A DNA stretch of 64,000 bases from NCBI RefSeq assembly GCF_001310955.1, contig NZ_BAZX01000006.1:1-64000 (forward strand), read 5' to 3'. This stretch comes from Marinifilum fragile JCM 15579. Lineage in GTDB: Bacteria > Bacteroidota > Bacteroidia > Bacteroidales > Marinifilaceae. Shown in pieces: positions 43,029 through 52,761 of this stretch (positions are counted from its first letter, which is position 1; each line of letters starts with the position of its first letter). Below the pieces are notes generated by a model that was not told the DNA's origin, did no database searches, and worked only from the letters and a program-made list of their open reading frames with translations. The position numbers and the translations under genes are program-made.

Positions 43029-46000
43029 ATGAAAAAAACCTTTCTTCTATTTGTTTTATTGCTGGAGATCTTGATTTGTCAGGCTCAGGATATTTATTTC
43101 GATCACATTGATTTGAAAGATGGTTTGTCGCAAATATCTGTAACTGCGCTTGAACAGGATCATTTGGGCACCATGTGGATTGGGACACGTGATGGATTGA
43201 ACAGGTTTAATGGTTACGAAATTGATGTATTTCGTCATGAGAGAGAGAATCCCAATAGTATTTTGGGAAATAATATACGTGACTTGCAATTTGATTCCAG
43301 AAATCGATTATGGATCTTAACAGAGGAAGGTTTATCAAGTTATAACATTGAAACTGATGAGTTGATAAACTACCCTCATGCCGATGTAAATTGCTTTTAT
43401 ATTGGTAAAAAAGATATCTGGGTGGGAACCAATAACGGACTGTTTAGATTAAAGGAAACAAAATCTGAATTTATTGCTGTAAAAGATATACATACAGAAG
43501 AGAATAGTGTCGTTGAGATTTATGAGGACGACAATGGAGATCTTTTTCTAGGAATGAAAAACAAAGGACTCTTGATTAGTCACGTAAACAATGGGAGCCT
43601 GAAGACCATATTAAAAGATGAAGTATCCTGTATTTATAAAAGCAAGTTGGACACCATTTGGGTGGGAACAAAGAACAATGGTGTATACGAAATTTATAAA
43701 GAAAAGGTATTAAAACACTATACTCAGGATACAGGTCTAGCTCACAATGTAGTTCGCGATATTTCGGAAGATAGGGAAGGGAGAATCTGGATTGGAACTT
43801 TCCTTGGAGTTAGTGTTTTGGACGTAAAAAGTCGGAAGTTCTCTAACTATTACCAGTCTGATAAAAACCCCAATGCCCTTAGTCATAATTCAATCTACAC
43901 CATGTTTCGCGATCATGAGGGGAGTATATGGATTGGAACCTATTTTGGCGGGGTGAATATCTATAATCCTAAAACAAATATATTCAGATACTTTGTTGCT
44001 GATCCCGAGCATAATAAATCTATTAATTATCGTGTTGTGGGATCTATGTTAGAAGACGATGACAAGAATCTATGGATTGCAACAGAGGGGGGAGGTGTAA
44101 ACTTCTACAACAGAAAGGAAAAAAGTTTTACCTATATCACCAAAGGAGAAGGTGTTAAGAGCTTATCAAACAACAATGCCAAAAGTTTATATTTAGATAA
44201 TGACAACAGACTGTGGATTGGGACTCATATGGGGGGTCTAAATGTTTTGGATATAAAAACAGGACGAATCAAAAAATATTTAAAAAACGATCAGCAGTCT
44301 TATTCCATCCCAAGTAACATCATTTCAGCAATTATCCCTTATGAAAACAAATTAATTCTTGGAACCAACCAGGGAGTGGTGTTGTTCGATCCTAAAACTG
44401 AAATGTTTACCGATTTCTTTGATGAAGAGGAGCAAAGGCAGCTGGTAGGACAAAAAATCCTTGCTTTACTTCTTGATAAGGATGACAGATTGTGGATAGG
44501 TTCAGAAACCAAAGGCTTAAGTGTTTTTGATGTAAAGTCAGGACATCTTAAGAATTATAGAAGGGATAGTAAACATTTTAATCTCAGTAGCGATTTTATC
44601 TATCAGATCTATCAGGATCATATGCGAAGAGTATGGATCGCCACCTCGGGTGGAGGCTTGAATCGTTATCTTCCCGAAGATGATAGTTTCAAGGTATACT
44701 CTAGCAAGAATTATGACTTGCCGTCTGATTTTATCTATGGGATTACGGAGTCGAGATATGGATTTCTTTGGGTTGCTACCAGTAAAGGGATAAGCAAGTT
44801 TGATGTTGAAGAGGAGGTATTCAGAGCCTATGACTACGAAAGTGGATTCCCGCTGGGTGAAATCAATGAAAGAGGATTGTTTATTACCTCAGATGGGGAA
44901 GTTTTTGTTGGGGGAATTCATGGAATGGTTTCCTTTTGGGAAAAGGAATTGCAAAACCAAAGTATCAGCCATCCTCTCTATTTTACTTCGTTGAAAGTAA
45001 ACAACAAAGAGGTTCGTGTTGGCGATGAGAGTGAGATTTTAAGCAAAACATTACCTTTTACCGAAAAAATCAATTTAAACCACAGACATAGTGTAATCTC
45101 TTTCGATTTTACTTCATTCAACTATTTAAAGGCAAACAAATCGCAGTACCAGTATTTGATGGAAGGTTTTGATGACAACTGGGTAGATGCGGGATACCGT
45201 AGAACAGTAAGCTATACCAATTTGCCTTCAGGAGATTATACTTTTAAAGTGAGAGAGGTATACCGCGATGGTAAATATGGGCAAACAACGAAAATGAATA
45301 TTCAAATAGATCCCCCTTTTTACAATACATGGTGGGCTTACTTGCTGTATTTAGCTATTGTTGCCAGTATTTTAATCTATATAAACCGCGTATTAATTTC
45401 AAAAGCAATTTTGGAGGAAAATTTGAAAAAGGAACAGGTTGACAAGGAACGAATCAGAGAGTTGAATCAATCAAAATTGAGATTCTTTACCAACATATCT
45501 CACGAGTTTAGAACTCCCCTTACATTGATTCTGGGGCAATTGGAAGGACTGTTAGATGAATCTGGTATCGCTCCCAAAATCTACAACAAAATTTTGGTTG
45601 CATTTAAGAATTCCTATCGATTGAAGAACCTGATTGATGAACTTTTGGAGTTTAGAAAACAAGAGCTCGGATATGTGAAATTAAGGGTGAATGAGCATGA
45701 TTTTGTAGAATTTACAAAGAGTATATACGACTCTTTTAAAGAATATGCACAACGAAGAGATATCAGTTTTAAAATGGTATGTCATCAGAATAGTATTCCT
45801 TTGTGGTTCGATGCAAGGCAGTTGGAGAAAGTGCTGTTCAACTTGCTTTCCAATGCCTTTAAATTTACTGATGATGGAGGTTCTGTATACCTGTTGCTGG
45901 ATGATTTGGAAAAGCAGGTGGTTGTGAAAGTCATTGACTCAGGAAAAGGAATGCCTGAGGAATATTTAGATAAAATCTTTGATCGATTCTATCAGGTTGA

Positions 46001-47060
46001 TCATTTGAGCCAGCAAAAACATCAACATCTGGGTTCAGGAATTGGATTGGCTCTAACAAAAGGGATTGTTGACCTTCATGGAGGCGAAATAAAGGTAGAT
46101 AGCAAAACTGACGAGGGATCTTGTTTCGAAGTATATTTGCCTAAAGGGAAAGAGCATTTCAAAGACGAAAATGTTATTTGGGATGAAGAGTTTAAATTTG
46201 AGCTTAGCTCCAACACAAAAATGCTTGCCAATCAGGTAGAGGAATCAGAAAGTAGATTGGCTGAAACAAATATCTTACCAACAAATCCGACCTTGTTAAT
46301 CGTGGAAGACAATTTTGAAGTGCGCGATATGTTGTGCTCTTCCTTTGACGACCATTACACGGTGATTGGGGTTGAGAATGGGCAGAAAGGTTTGGAGAAA
46401 GCCATTGAAATACAGCCCGACCTGATTATTAGTGATGTGATGATGCCAGTATTATCGGGTACCGAGATGTGCGAAAAATTAAAGACTGATATAAGTACCA
46501 GTCATATTCCAATCATCCTTTTAACTGCTAAAGATGCCTTGGAATATAAGATTGAAGGGATGGAAATTGGGGCCGACGATTACATAACCAAGCCTTTCAA
46601 TATGAAATTGCTTCAGGCGAGATGTAAGAATCTAATCAAATCAAGAACCTTGCTTCAGGAAAAGTTTAGAACAAATCCAGGCATTGGAGTGAGAAATATT
46701 ACTTCCAATTCATTGGATGCTGAGCTTTTGGAGAAGGCCATGAAGGTGATTGAAGAAAATCTCGATAATTCAAAGTTTGATGTCAACCAGTTTGCACAGG
46801 AAATGTGCCTGGGCCGTACAAGTTTATATGCCAAAATAAAAGGAATTACCGGGCAAACTCCAAATGATTTCATATTGAGTAGCCGGTTGAAAAAGGCCGC
46901 TGTAATGCTTCGTTCGGAAGTGGGGGTGAGTGTTTCTGAGGTTGCCTATTCGGTTGGTTTTACAACCCCCCGATACTTTAGCAAGTGCTTTAGCGATCAT
47001 TTTAAGATTTCTCCGTCGAGGTATGCGAAAGGAGAAGATCCTAAGGTAGAAAATGAATAG
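43029..47060 (+). CDS. Hybrid two-component system regulator (HTCS)
   Basis: A single 1343-residue sensor-regulator. The order is: signal peptide (1-20); about 14 Reg_prop beta-propeller repeats in the periplasm (MWIGTRDGLNRF, IWIGTYFGGVNIYN) to about 640; Y_Y_Y domain (about 690-760); one membrane helix (about 766-785); histidine kinase with His825 (ISHEFRTPLT); ATPase N-box NLLSNAFKFTDDG near 940; receiver with Asp1136 (DLIISDVMMP); and an AraC-type helix-turn-helix near 1245-1335. HTCS proteins sense an oligosaccharide in the periplasm and activate the adjacent polysaccharide locus, here probably the SusC/SusD genes that start at 47555. Confidence 0.95.
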   Translation: MKKTFLLFVLLLEILICQAQDIYFDHIDLKDGLSQISVTALEQDHLGTMWIGTRDGLNRFNGYEIDVFRHERENPNSILGNNIRDLQFDSRNRLWILTEEGLSSYNIETDELINYPHADVNCFYIGKKDIWVGTNNGLFRLKETKSEFIAVKDIHTEENSVVEIYEDDNGDLFLGMKNKGLLISHVNNGSLKTILKDEVSCIYKSKLDTIWVGTKNNGVYEIYKEKVLKHYTQDTGLAHNVVRDISEDREGRIWIGTFLGVSVLDVKSRKFSNYYQSDKNPNALSHNSIYTMFRDHEGSIWIGTYFGGVNIYNPKTNIFRYFVADPEHNKSINYRVVGSMLEDDDKNLWIATEGGGVNFYNRKEKSFTYITKGEGVKSLSNNNAKSLYLDNDNRLWIGTHMGGLNVLDIKTGRIKKYLKNDQQSYSIPSNIISAIIPYENKLILGTNQGVVLFDPKTEMFTDFFDEEEQRQLVGQKILALLLDKDDRLWIGSETKGLSVFDVKSGHLKNYRRDSKHFNLSSDFIYQIYQDHMRRVWIATSGGGLNRYLPEDDSFKVYSSKNYDLPSDFIYGITESRYGFLWVATSKGISKFDVEEEVFRAYDYESGFPLGEINERGLFITSDGEVFVGGIHGMVSFWEKELQNQSISHPLYFTSLKVNNKEVRVGDESEILSKTLPFTEKINLNHRHSVISFDFTSFNYLKANKSQYQYLMEGFDDNWVDAGYRRTVSYTNLPSGDYTFKVREVYRDGKYGQTTKMNIQIDPPFYNTWWAYLLYLAIVASILIYINRVLISKAILEENLKKEQVDKERIRELNQSKLRFFTNISHEFRTPLTLILGQLEGLLDESGIAPKIYNKILVAFKNSYRLKNLIDELLEFRKQELGYVKLRVNEHDFVEFTKSIYDSFKEYAQRRDISFKMVCHQNSIPLWFDARQLEKVLFNLLSNAFKFTDDGGSVYLLLDDLEKQVVVKVIDSGKGMPEEYLDKIFDRFYQVDHLSQQKHQHLGSGIGLALTKGIVDLHGGEIKVDSKTDEGSCFEVYLPKGKEHFKDENVIWDEEFKFELSSNTKMLANQVEESESRLAETNILPTNPTLLIVEDNFEVRDMLCSSFDDHYTVIGVENGQKGLEKAIEIQPDLIISDVMMPVLSGTEMCEKLKTDISTSHIPIILLTAKDALEYKIEGMEIGADDYITKPFNMKLLQARCKNLIKSRTLLQEKFRTNPGIGVRNITSNSLDAELLEKAMKVIEENLDNSKFDVNQFAQEMCLGRTSLYAKIKGITGQTPNDFILSSRLKKAAVMLRSEVGVSVSEVAYSVGFTTPRYFSKCFSDHFKISPSRYAKGEDPKVENE

Positions 47061-47079
47061 ATTGAAATAGAATTCAAGG

Positions 47080-47114
47080 AAAATCCCGCACTCTTTTAGT
47101 TCGGGATTTTTTTT
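47080..47114 (+). terminator. Terminator after HTCS
   Basis: AAAATCCCG and CGGGATTTT form a 9-bp stem with a 13-base loop and a T-run of 8, 20 bases after the HTCS stop. Confidence 0.75.
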
Positions 47115-47554
47115 GTGGATGTGGTTATTTCAAAAGATGTCAGAGTTATTTTTCTGTACTAACATAATTTGTATCGCTATCTATAAAAAAATAGATTGTT
47201 GTTTGTTGTGTGAAAGACCACATCCATTATCATCCAACCATATGTTCAAATTGTCCAATAGACATGCTATAAGTGCCTTTCCTTCATTTCTCGAATGATT
47301 TTGGAAATGTTTTGAACAAAATGATAAAGGCTCATTTTATACTGATCATACATTTATGCATTCGTTTGCGAAACTATAAGTTATACAAATATTCTGGAAT
47401 TAAGCAGACGGAAACGATTTGATGGTTTCAAAAACTGTCTTTGGGAGTAGAATATTTGTGATGACTTGCTTTTACTAAACTCGGTTAGAGAAGTATTCAA
47501 ATGATGTATTGATGATTTGGATGCCATCTAACACTCTAAACAATTTATGATCTA
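47115..47554. promoter_or_regulatory. Upstream region of the first uronate SusC operon
   Basis: 440 bases without a convincing gene. An ACTCGGTTAGA element at 47479-47489 is shared with the kduI leader (36499). HTCS-binding sites are expected here but I cannot assign them. An open frame at 47113-47298 looks like chance. Confidence 0.4.
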
Positions 47555-50500
47555 ATGAAAAAAATTATTGGACTGTTTGTATGCCTCTTTATTGTAGGGG
47601 TACAATTTCTGAAAGCTCAGGAACGATCCGTTTCAGGAACTGTTACATTGGCTGAAGATGGCTTAGGAGTACCAGGAGCTTCCGTTATTGTGAAAGGAAC
47701 TTCTATTGGTACTACCACCAATTTAGATGGAAAGTATGTATTGACTGTCCCTACTGCTGGGGATGTTTTGGTTTTCTCTTTTGTTGGGATGAAAACACAG
47801 GAGATTAAGGTTGGAACTCAGCAAACCATTAATATTGAGTTGCAGGCTGATAATGTTGGCTTGGATGAAGTAGTTGCCATTGGATATGGAACCATGCGCA
47901 AAAGTGACTTGACAGGTGCTACTTCACGTGTATCAGCGGAATCGATTGTGGACATTCAAACACCAAATGTAAGTCAGGCATTGCAAGGGAAACTATCTGG
48001 CGTTTCTGTTCAATCGAACAGTGGAGCTCCTGGTGGAGATATTAAAATTAGAATTCGCGGAACTAATTCAATTAACGGTAGCAATGCTCCTTTGGTAATT
48101 GTTGATGGTTTTATTGGTCAATCTCTTTCTGATTTGAACCCAAATGATATTGAATCTTTAGAGGTATTGAAAGATGCATCCGCAACTGCTATTTATGGTT
48201 CCAGAGGTGCCAATGGGGTTATTCTTGTAACCACAAAAGGTGGTAAAGATGGAAAAATGCAGGTGAGCTACAATGGTTATGTTGGAGTTCAGCAATTAGC
48301 AAATAAAATGGATCTTTTAGATGCGGCTTCTTATGCTGAAGTAATCAACCAAAAACGTGTTCAAACAGGAGGAGCTGAAGAGTTTTCTGCTGAGCAGATT
48401 GAGAATTTCAAAAGAAATGGTGGTACAGACTGGCAAGATGAAGTGTATCGTACAGCCTTGACTCACAATCATGATTTATCGGTAAGTGGGAAAAAGAATG
48501 GGTTTAATTTTTTGTTTTCTGGTCAGTATTTGAATCAGGAAGGGATTCTTAAAAATTCAAACTATGAGAGATTTAGCTATCGTGCGAATGTTGATGTAGA
48601 TCTTTCAGAGAACTTGAAGATGGGAGTTCGTATCAATGGAATCCTTAGTAAGGACAGACCTCACAAGTTGAGTTGGCCAAACGGATCTATCTCTAATGAT
48701 GCCGTTACCATGGAGCCTACTCTTCCTATTTACGATGAAGAGGGAAATTATTCCCGTTCTTCATTAGCGACGATATCCAACCCTGTAGCAGATTATATGG
48801 AGCAGAATCATTACATCGATAATGTGAAGCAAAATATCAATGCATACTTTGATTATCAAATCAATGATAAATGGAATGTGAGAGTATCTGGAGGTTATAG
48901 CACTAGAGATTACGTTTCTAATATGTATTCAAGTGTGAACCTTTACGCTGGTGAAGGAGACAACGGTAGAGCCAATATCAATAACCGCAAGGAGTTTATT
49001 TGGCAGAATACCAATATTTTAACCTATAAGAATCAAGTTGGTAAGCATAAAATCAACTTTACTTTTGTGAATGAGCAAACTGGTTCGAAGACACAAGGTT
49101 CAGCTTTGGCAGTGAAAAATTTCGATGTTGAAAATGGATTCTATGATGTTTCTTTGGGTAAGGAACCTTTATCGCCATCTTCTTCTTTTGTTGATTGGCA
49201 GTTGATGTCGTTCTTAGGACGTTTGAATTATGTGTTCAACGATAAATATCTGGTGACTCTTGCCATGAGAGCTGATGGTTCGTCGAAGTTTGCGGACAAT
49301 CACAAGTGGGGATATTTCCCAAGTGGATCTTTCGCATGGCGTCTGTCTGAGGAATCATTTATGAAAGATATAGAGTATGTTGACAATTTGAAGTTGCGTT
49401 CCAGCTTTGGTGTTACAGGTTCTCAGGCTACTGCGCCATACCAATCTAAAGGTTTAATGAGTACTGGTGTAAACTATCCTATTGATGGTTCTGGTGTTAG
49501 TGTAGGAATTGCTCCTGCTCGTTCAAATAATCCATTCCTATCGTGGGAGAAAACCGCCCAGGTAGACTTTGGTTTCGATGTTGCATTGTTCAACGGAAAG
49601 TTGTCACTAACTGCTGATTACTACTATAAGAAAACAAAAGATTTGTTGTTGGAAGTGGCTGTTCCTTTCTACACGGGATTCAAATCGGAATTTAAGAACC
49701 TGGGAGAGGTTGAGAATAAAGGTATAGAATTTGACCTTGGAACAAACCATTCGTTTGGTGAGTTAAAGTGGAGCAGTAATGTAACAGTAAGTATCAACCG
49801 AAACAAAGTAATGAATTTGGGCGATGCTGAGAAAATTATCATGGGTGAGAATAATGCACTTGCATTGATTCAGAAAGGGAAATCTTTAGGTTTAATTTAT
49901 GGATATAAATTTGACGGCGTTTGGCAGCAAGATCAAGCTGATCAGGCAGCGGTGTATGGCAACAAGCCTGGTGATGCAAGATTTGTAGATGTGAATGATG
50001 ACAAGGCTATCACTGCTGATGATCGCACGATAATTGGTTATGGATATCCAAAATGGAATATGGGATGGTCAAACTCATTCACATATAAAAATTTCGATAT
50101 GGATATCTTGTTTACAGGTACATTCGGAAATGATATCAAGAATGAAGTGTATAGCCGTTCAATGGGTTGGGGAAATCAGGATCCTACCAATGTTGATATC
50201 CAGAATCGTTGGACTCCTGAAAATCCAAGCAATTCAATTCCTGCATTTAGCACGACTTATAAAACCTCTTATTTAGATAATTCATCTGCAACTGTAGAGG
50301 ATGGATCTTATATCCGTTTGAGTAATATTTCATTGGGTTATACATTTAGTAAATCAGTACTAAAGCGTTATAACATTGAAAAGATGCGCGTATTTGTAAG
50401 TGGACAGAATTTATGGACATCTACCGATTACAGAGGTTACGATCCTGAGGTAAATAACCCGGGAGGAGCAAATAATGCTGACTACCTTGTAGGTTTTGAC

Positions 50501-50557
50501 CGTGCTCCATATCCTTTGGCTAAAGTATTCAATTTTGGTGTTAACCTTACTTTCTAA
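47555..50557 (+). CDS. SusC/RagA-type TonB-dependent transporter (first uronate SusC)
   Basis: A 1000-residue SusC importer without an STN domain, in contrast to the one at 28589. Signal peptide to about residue 23, then carboxypeptidase-regulatory-like domain (about 25-100: VSGTVTLAEDGLGVPGASVI), TonB box-like linker, plug (about 115-225: LKDASATAIYGSRGANGVIL) and barrel to the C-terminal NFGVNLTF. It pairs with the SusD at 50750. The missing STN domain fits control by HTCS rather than by FecR. A hairpin with a stem at 50573-50622 lies in the 190-base gap before susD and may set the SusC:SusD ratio. Confidence 0.93.
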   Translation: MKKIIGLFVCLFIVGVQFLKAQERSVSGTVTLAEDGLGVPGASVIVKGTSIGTTTNLDGKYVLTVPTAGDVLVFSFVGMKTQEIKVGTQQTINIELQADNVGLDEVVAIGYGTMRKSDLTGATSRVSAESIVDIQTPNVSQALQGKLSGVSVQSNSGAPGGDIKIRIRGTNSINGSNAPLVIVDGFIGQSLSDLNPNDIESLEVLKDASATAIYGSRGANGVILVTTKGGKDGKMQVSYNGYVGVQQLANKMDLLDAASYAEVINQKRVQTGGAEEFSAEQIENFKRNGGTDWQDEVYRTALTHNHDLSVSGKKNGFNFLFSGQYLNQEGILKNSNYERFSYRANVDVDLSENLKMGVRINGILSKDRPHKLSWPNGSISNDAVTMEPTLPIYDEEGNYSRSSLATISNPVADYMEQNHYIDNVKQNINAYFDYQINDKWNVRVSGGYSTRDYVSNMYSSVNLYAGEGDNGRANINNRKEFIWQNTNILTYKNQVGKHKINFTFVNEQTGSKTQGSALAVKNFDVENGFYDVSLGKEPLSPSSSFVDWQLMSFLGRLNYVFNDKYLVTLAMRADGSSKFADNHKWGYFPSGSFAWRLSEESFMKDIEYVDNLKLRSSFGVTGSQATAPYQSKGLMSTGVNYPIDGSGVSVGIAPARSNNPFLSWEKTAQVDFGFDVALFNGKLSLTADYYYKKTKDLLLEVAVPFYTGFKSEFKNLGEVENKGIEFDLGTNHSFGELKWSSNVTVSINRNKVMNLGDAEKIIMGENNALALIQKGKSLGLIYGYKFDGVWQQDQADQAAVYGNKPGDARFVDVNDDKAITADDRTIIGYGYPKWNMGWSNSFTYKNFDMDILFTGTFGNDIKNEVYSRSMGWGNQDPTNVDIQNRWTPENPSNSIPAFSTTYKTSYLDNSSATVEDGSYIRLSNISLGYTFSKSVLKRYNIEKMRVFVSGQNLWTSTDYRGYDPEVNNPGGANNADYLVGFDRAPYPLAKVFNFGVNLTF

Positions 50558-50572
50558 TAAAACTCAGAAGCT

Positions 50573-50622
50573 ATGGAGCTGAATATGGAAAATGCCTATT
50601 CTGTTTTCCTTGGGGGCTCCAT
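50573..50622 (+). terminator. Hairpin between the first susC and susD
   Basis: ATGGAGC (50573-50579) and GCTCCAT (50616-50622) enclose a second GGAAAA/TTTTCC stem. Partial terminator or mRNA-stability element. No T-run directly follows. Confidence 0.4.
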
Positions 50623-50749
50623 TTGGCAATTGAAGATAAATGATAAACAGATGAAACGAACATGAATTTTAGCATTCTAAAATACACACATCAGAATGAT
50701 TAAATTCATCGAGAGTTCCATATGGCAACCATAGACAAATTAAAATCAT

Positions 50750-52279
50750 ATGAAAAGATTTATAAATAAATTAAATATTGGCTTTGGCTTGATAATAAGC
50801 TTAGGCCTGTTGGGAGGCTGTAATTTTCTGGACGAAGAGGATACATACCTTTTAAGCCCGGATAACTATTTTTCTACACAGCAGGAATTGGATGCTGCAA
50901 TTTATCCTATTTACACCTACATATATAAGGATGACAGTCGCTTGAATGGTTTAAGCGGAAGAGGCTGGGGATTGAATTGTGGTGCTGACGATATTACTTC
51001 AACTCGAGGATTGAACAAGCAAAGGTTGCTTGAATTTGATGATTTCGAAGTTTCTACAGAGAACAACGACCTGGAAATGATTTGGAAGGCTTTGTACCGA
51101 GGAATTGGTGCAGCCAATAATGTTTTGAATAACCTGGATAGAATTCAGGAGATTCCAATGTCAGAGGAGTTAAGAAATGCTCGTATTGCCGAGGTTCGTT
51201 TCATGAGAGCTTTTGCCTATTTCAACTTGGTACGTTACTGGGGTGAAGTACCAATTGTAAAAGAGTTAATGAATGGCGGTGATGCGCAAAAGATAACAAA
51301 ATCGTCTATTGAAGAGGTATATGAGTTTATTTTGGCTGATGCTTTGGAAGCAGAAAAGGCATTGCCTGCAACACAAGCAGAAAAAGGACGTCCAACTTTG
51401 GGTGCGGTAAAGACTCTGATTTCCTATGTATATCTTCATATGGCAGGATGGCCGTTGGAAAAGGGAACTGAATACTACCAAAAGGCTGCCGATAAGGCAA
51501 AAGAGGTGATTGACGCCGGAAATTACCAATTGGAAAATGATTTTTCTACCCTATGGAGTTATGAAGATCGTCTTTCTGAGGGAGAACACATTTTTGCGTT
51601 TTATACTGATTTTGCTTCAAATCGAAACTATGGAAGTTTTGGGAACAAGGCTTTCCGTGGTAAGGATGAAGGAGGTTGGAGAGAAGTTCTTGTAGAAAAG
51701 GAGTTTGCTCGAAACTATCCTAATGATAATCGTAAGGAATGGACCATTTATGAAACCATTAAATATGACAAGAAGGGGAAACTGATGGCTGAGTCCAAAT
51801 GGTTCTCATGGGAGAATTCAGAGGAAGCACACCCTTTCATTGCTAAATTCAGAGATATTGGCGGTGCTACCTGGAGCGAGGCTACATCTAATTGTTTGTT
51901 TCCAATTTTTCGTTATGCTGATGTGTTGCTAATTTATGCTGAGGCTGCTAACATGGCAGAAGGATCTCCATCGGCTGAAGCCTATGCAGCTTTGTGGGAA
52001 GTTCAGGATCGTGCTTACCTTGGAAGTGCTGTGGAAAGCCAAAAGTTAGCTGCCGGAGCTACCAAAGAAGAGTTCGATGCAGTGGTTCTTCAGGAACGTG
52101 CCTGGGAATTTGCATTCGAAATGAAGCGTTGGCACGATCTGGTTCGTCGTAAAATGGTTAAAGAGGCAAATGTAAATCATGCGGATGAGCGTAGCGATTT
52201 TGATCCGTCAACCATTACTGAGGATAAATATCTGTTCCCAATTCCGGCAAGGGATATCCTGATTAATCCAGATTTATAA
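50750..52279 (+). CDS. SusD/RagB-type lipoprotein (first uronate SusD)
   Basis: A 509-residue SusD. Lipoprotein signal with Cys24 (GLLGGCNFLDEED). The start DTYLLSPDNYFSTQQELDAA and MRAFAYFNLVRYWGEVPIVKE are family blocks. The C-terminal WEFAFEMKRWHDLVRRKM and LFPIPARDILINPDL complete it. It sits on the outer face of the SusC pore. The gene follows its susC after 192 bases; a terminator follows at 52358. Confidence 0.93.
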   Translation: MKRFINKLNIGFGLIISLGLLGGCNFLDEEDTYLLSPDNYFSTQQELDAAIYPIYTYIYKDDSRLNGLSGRGWGLNCGADDITSTRGLNKQRLLEFDDFEVSTENNDLEMIWKALYRGIGAANNVLNNLDRIQEIPMSEELRNARIAEVRFMRAFAYFNLVRYWGEVPIVKELMNGGDAQKITKSSIEEVYEFILADALEAEKALPATQAEKGRPTLGAVKTLISYVYLHMAGWPLEKGTEYYQKAADKAKEVIDAGNYQLENDFSTLWSYEDRLSEGEHIFAFYTDFASNRNYGSFGNKAFRGKDEGGWREVLVEKEFARNYPNDNRKEWTIYETIKYDKKGKLMAESKWFSWENSEEAHPFIAKFRDIGGATWSEATSNCLFPIFRYADVLLIYAEAANMAEGSPSAEAYAALWEVQDRAYLGSAVESQKLAAGATKEEFDAVVLQERAWEFAFEMKRWHDLVRRKMVKEANVNHADERSDFDPSTITEDKYLFPIPARDILINPDL

Positions 52280-52357
52280 TATAACATGAGTTCGGTGTAA
52301 AATTCTGTTCTTTGTAAGTTCTATTTGTGATAGATTTACGTCGAACTCATTTTAATG

Positions 52358-52386
52358 AAAGTCGGTACAGTAAGTGCCGACTTTTT
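52358..52386 (+). terminator. Terminator after the first susD
   Basis: AAAGTCGGTAC and GTGCCGACTTTTT form an 11-bp stem with a 5-base loop and a T-rich tail. Confidence 0.75.
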
Positions 52387-52761
52387 ATTTTCTATTCCCA
52401 TTTCCAATACTGCTTGGGGATGGATCATTCTTTCTTAATTATGGTTTCGTGCAACAATTGAAACCATCTACTTAGAGCATTTCCTTCCTGCTTGTAACGA
52501 TTCTTTTTTATAGTGCTCTGTCTATAAAAAGTTTGAGAAGATTTGAACTTTGATATTTTTGCATCCAAAATCATTCGCTTATGGGTGAAAAACGTGTGAT
52601 TAGTTGGATTATCGTACTTGAAAGGTGGTAGTTGAATGATATTGGACATGTTTTGAATAAAAATATCACATTGTCCTTTGCAAGCAAAGATACATTTACG
52701 CAGTCGTTTTCGGAACGATGTTGAAAATCTAATACTAATCTTATATCAAAACGTTAATTCA
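52387..52761. promoter_or_regulatory. Leader region of the surface-protein/second SusC operon
   Basis: 375 bases without a convincing gene. An open frame reading MQAKIHLRSRF joins the gene at 52762 from 52678, but the lipoprotein start is at 52762. A promoter for the second group of genes is expected here. Confidence 0.35.

Noticed and set aside
47113-47298. 61-residue open frame after the HTCS gene
   Set aside because: It begins in the terminator T-run and looks like random translation.
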